In this document: one piece after another, positions 62,155-64,000 of the stretch | How the letters are laid out: every line of letters begins with the position of its first letter | Numbering within the stretch: position 1 is the first letter of the stretch | From: Bacillus litorisediminis | GTDB taxonomy: Bacteria > Bacillota > Bacilli > Bacillales > JC228 | Length of the DNA: 64,000 nucleotides | Assembly (NCBI RefSeq): GCF_022808645.1 | Contig: NZ_JAKZKT010000020.1 | Span: 18,808-82,807, forward strand | Reading direction: 5' to 3' | The notes under the pieces: generated by a model | The model's database searches: none | What the model saw: only the letters and a program-made list of their open reading frames with translations | Told to the model about the DNA's origin: nothing | Program-made: the position numbers and the translations under genes

Positions 62155-62640
62155 ATGATTGGGTTACCCTTCGCAATTTTTTTAACTTTATCTATTTCCC
62201 TTTTCTTCTTTTTTCAAAGAAAACCCTTTAATTTTATACAGAATTCTATTAATTATATGGTTGTTTCCATTTTAACAACCAATGTTTTCACAATCTTAGC
62301 ATTGAATTTGAAGCTGATGAATACAACAGAAAATCCTTATTTATTTCCCGCTTTTATACTTTATCGGGATGTTATCATTCCACTGCTTATACTGATTGTA
62401 ATTAATATTTTCTATACAAAATTCACTTTAAAAAAGAAGGTATTTTATTTTCTTTTTATTTTTGCTTGTTTGATTGGAATTGATAAATTATTAATCTTTT
62501 TCAACGTCCTGGAATTTACAAAATGGAATTTCTACTATAATGCTGCCGTTCACTGTTCTTTTATATTGATCGGATTAGGGATTGCAAAAATGGTTTTGTA
62601 TGTTTCCAAAAGGAGTTCTGGGCATGATAGTCATATATGA
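62155..62640 (+). CDS. Uncharacterised small membrane protein
   Basis: 161 residues with about five hydrophobic segments and short basic loops (QRKPFNFIQNS and SKRSSGHDSHI). AAGGAG is 6 nt before ATG 62155, better than the ATG one codon earlier. No recognised domain. It overlaps the start of the following CBO0543-like gene by 17 bp, so the two were probably co-translated. Confidence 0.65.
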   Translation: MIGLPFAIFLTLSISLFFFFQRKPFNFIQNSINYMVVSILTTNVFTILALNLKLMNTTENPYLFPAFILYRDVIIPLLILIVINIFYTKFTLKKKVFYFLFIFACLIGIDKLLIFFNVLEFTKWNFYYNAAVHCSFILIGLGIAKMVLYVSKRSSGHDSHI

Positions 62641-63105
62641 AAAATCATTCGATTGGAACGAATGGTTTGTTATTATTTCCATATTATTATTAAATTTACT
62701 GATTTTAATCACCCCCAAAATTTTCTCTTTGATTGAGGGAATGGCTCATTATATATTTGGGATAATGGTTGTCCATTTTTTGACCATACCACAAGCGTTA
62801 AACCATGGGATTTATACGATGTAAATGACAATTCGTACTATCAGCTCATGGACTTTTCCTATTATGTAATGAATGGTTCAATTAGCTATTTTTTTATTTA
62901 TTTATATTCAAAACTAGGAATCAAAGGGTACCAAACGATTCTCTACATCTATATTTGGTCCATCATCGCCTTACTCCTTGAATGGATCGGAGTAAAAATC
63001 GGCCTTTTTCACTATGACAAAGGTTATAAAATGTACTGGTCTTACCCTATCTACATGCTAGTCCAAACCATCCAAATTATTTTTTACCACAAAATCAAAA
63101 AATGA
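62624..63105 (+). pseudogene. CBO0543-type membrane protein, frameshifted
   Basis: ATG 62624 follows AAAGGAG by 8 nt. The first frame reads FDWNEWFVIISILLLNLLIL ... TIPQALNHGIYTM and stops at 62824. About 20 bp before that stop, the neighbouring frame reads WDLYDVNDNSYYQLMDFSYY and continues without interruption as helices to 63105. A one-base slip near 62800 restores a protein of about 160 residues in four or five helices, like CBO0543 family members. Either a sequencing error or a real inactivation. Confidence 0.75.
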
Positions 63106-63165
63106 AACGCAGGGACGGTTCTTATGTTTCATATCTTGAAACATAAGAACCGTCCCCATGTCTCA
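63103..63165. repeat. Dispersed GGGACGGTTCT palindrome
   Basis: GGTTCT-TA-TGTTTC pairs with GAAACA-TA-AGAACC. Its TGAAAC beginning gives the stop of the CBO0543-like frame. The right arm runs up to the ribosome binding region of the glycosylase gene. Confidence 0.88.
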
Positions 63166-63196
63166 ACCCATGTCTCAAGAGAAGGAGGAAAACCAG

Positions 63197-63781
63197 TTGT
63201 CTGATTTTTGCGCCTCATTATGGCCAGAAGAAGCAACACCAGAAGATCTGATCAATTGCAGCGAATGTGGTCTTGATCAACATGGTTCACGGATGGTTTG
63301 GGGCGAGGGGAATCCAGAAGCGCCAATCATCATTCTATTAGACAATCCCGGGGCTCGTGAGGATCGGGAAAATAAACCCTTTGTCTGCGGGACAAGGCAA
63401 ACGTTACAACGGGCTGCCAATCAGGTTGGGTTAAAAGTCGATGACTTATATGTAACCTATGTTTTAAAAAGAAAACCTACACGAGCATATGATAAAGAAC
63501 AAACAAGAAAAGTTTGCATGAATCACTTTAAACAACAGCTTCAGTCAAAGCAGCCCCAATTAATTGTCTGTCTTGGAAATATTGCTGTGCAATCCTTCTT
63601 TGAGAATCCGGAAACAGATGTTAAATCATTGAGAGGCAGATTCCATCATGTCCATGGGTACCAAACAACCGCAGCCTACCACCCTTTAGCTGTCCGCCGA
63701 CGCCCTAACCTATGGCCATTATTTTTAGAGGATTGGCAACTAGTGGCAGACCTTTATTTTAATCAAGGACCTTACAGGTAA
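63197..63781 (+). CDS. Uracil-DNA glycosylase family 4-like protein
   Basis: 194 residues from TTG 63197, chosen because AAGGAGG lies 8 nt upstream. The frame extends to ATG 63158, but that lies within a repeat arm and has no site. NCSECGLDQHG (Cys pair) and the later CGTRQT and CMNHF fit iron-sulfur ligands of the family. GEGNPEAPIIILLDNPG is motif 1, YVTYVLKRKPTR follows, then LIVCLGNIAVQSFF and AYHPLAVRRRPNLW (motif 2 His). Removes uracil or deaminated bases from DNA. Confidence 0.87.
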   Translation: MSDFCASLWPEEATPEDLINCSECGLDQHGSRMVWGEGNPEAPIIILLDNPGAREDRENKPFVCGTRQTLQRAANQVGLKVDDLYVTYVLKRKPTRAYDKEQTRKVCMNHFKQQLQSKQPQLIVCLGNIAVQSFFENPETDVKSLRGRFHHVHGYQTTAAYHPLAVRRRPNLWPLFLEDWQLVADLYFNQGPYR

Positions 63782-63885
63782 ACAATTCCTAAACTAAAAA
63801 TATGATCCCTATCATAAAACAGCAGGAAAAAGCCCCGTCTGTTTATACGGTATGGGATCATTTCATATCTAAATGTTTATTGCAA

Positions 63886-63938
63886 AATAAAAGTGCAGAG
63901 CTTTGCAAAGAAAAAATGCAGAGACCTGCACTTATTTT
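63886..63938 (-). terminator. Terminator at the right edge
   Basis: AAAATAAGTGCAG and CTGCACTTTTATTTT on the minus strand form a long stem with T-rich tail. It overlaps a minus-strand stop codon. Confidence 0.65.
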
Positions 63939-64000
63939 GTTAGGTGCATAAAAAAAGACTTGCCAGCCACCCCAAGTCCCTCTACTGTAATTGGTGTCGA
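63932..64000 (-). CDS. C-terminal end of an unidentified protein, cut by window edge
   Basis: Open minus-strand frame reading STPITVEGLGVAGKSFFMH and LTK before TAA at 63932-63934, directly followed by a terminator hairpin. The stop-plus-terminator arrangement suggests a real gene entering from the right. Too short to name. Confidence 0.4.
   Translation of the reverse strand, partial: STPITVEGLGVAGKSFFMHLTK

Noticed and set aside
20443..63165. Insertion sequences or MITEs with target duplications
   Set aside because: No transposase gene and no clear flanking duplications were seen; the elements were kept as palindromic repeats.
1..64000. tRNA, rRNA or prophage genes
   Set aside because: No cloverleaf, conserved rRNA core or phage structural/integrase gene was recognised on either strand.

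Overview
The window reads as chromosomal DNA of a spore-forming Bacillaceae (Bacillus/Neobacillus/Mesobacillus-like). Evidence: strong AGGAGG-type ribosome binding sites, low GC, YjcZ-type sporulation miniproteins, a YhcN/YlaJ sporulation lipoprotein, a SleB-type cortex hydrolase, a gamma-SASP-like small protein, S-box (SAM-I) riboswitches, CcpA cre sites and a Fur box. No rRNA, tRNA, CRISPR array, prophage or intact insertion sequence was seen. The window is ordinary metabolism and transport with many decayed genes and unusually many intergenic repeats.

Layout. 0-6 kb: a cut-off fumarylacetoacetase-family gene, an L,D-transpeptidase, three YjcZ miniproteins, then aldehyde dehydrogenase, DUF779 and a DASS permease under a perfect cre site. 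6-16 kb: an HExxH protein, a 52-bp tandem array, a DHA2 efflux pump with a TetR remnant, a response regulator/kinase/ABC exporter module, DUF3298 and NERD proteins, and a second 52-bp array. 16-23 kb: an amino-acid ABC transporter operon containing a lysine 6-dehydrogenase-like gene, with cre and a divergent GntR regulator; purU; TerC; YhcN. 23-30 kb: metNIQ plus an M20 hydrolase behind two tandem SAM-I riboswitches, then the adaA-alkA-ogt alkylation-repair operon. 30-40 kb: enzymes and several pseudogenes, an HxlR-regulated MFS/aldo-keto reductase pair with three evenly phased operators, a deletion scar joining a multicopper oxidase and a histidine kinase fragment, a 190-bp array, an MFS gene and mscL. 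40-47 kb: a Fur-boxed heme monooxygenase-like gene, a tiny zinc-finger protein, aconitase, a MarR/MFS pair, an HpaB-family oxygenase and a permease.

47-51 kb holds the most novel system: a 931-residue exported protein with two blocks of calcium-binding (thrombospondin type 3-like) repeats, a pre-toxin-like Gly/Pro segment and a C-terminal PD-(D/E)xK nuclease-like domain. It is followed by a helical TPR-like protein that is the likely immunity partner. 51-64 kb: YkuK, an amino acid permease, an oxidoreductase, a YeeE/YedE sulfur transporter, a SLAP protein, SelO, a Bcr/CflA pump, a SleB-like hydrolase, a frameshifted CBO0543-type membrane gene and a family 4-like uracil-DNA glycosylase.

A dispersed palindrome built on GGGACGGTTCT recurs from 20 to 63 kb. 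Its two arms change together from copy to copy, which is direct covariation evidence for a hairpin. Most copies sit at or on stop codons. Many predicted starts were moved here on ribosome-binding-site evidence; each entry gives the reason.
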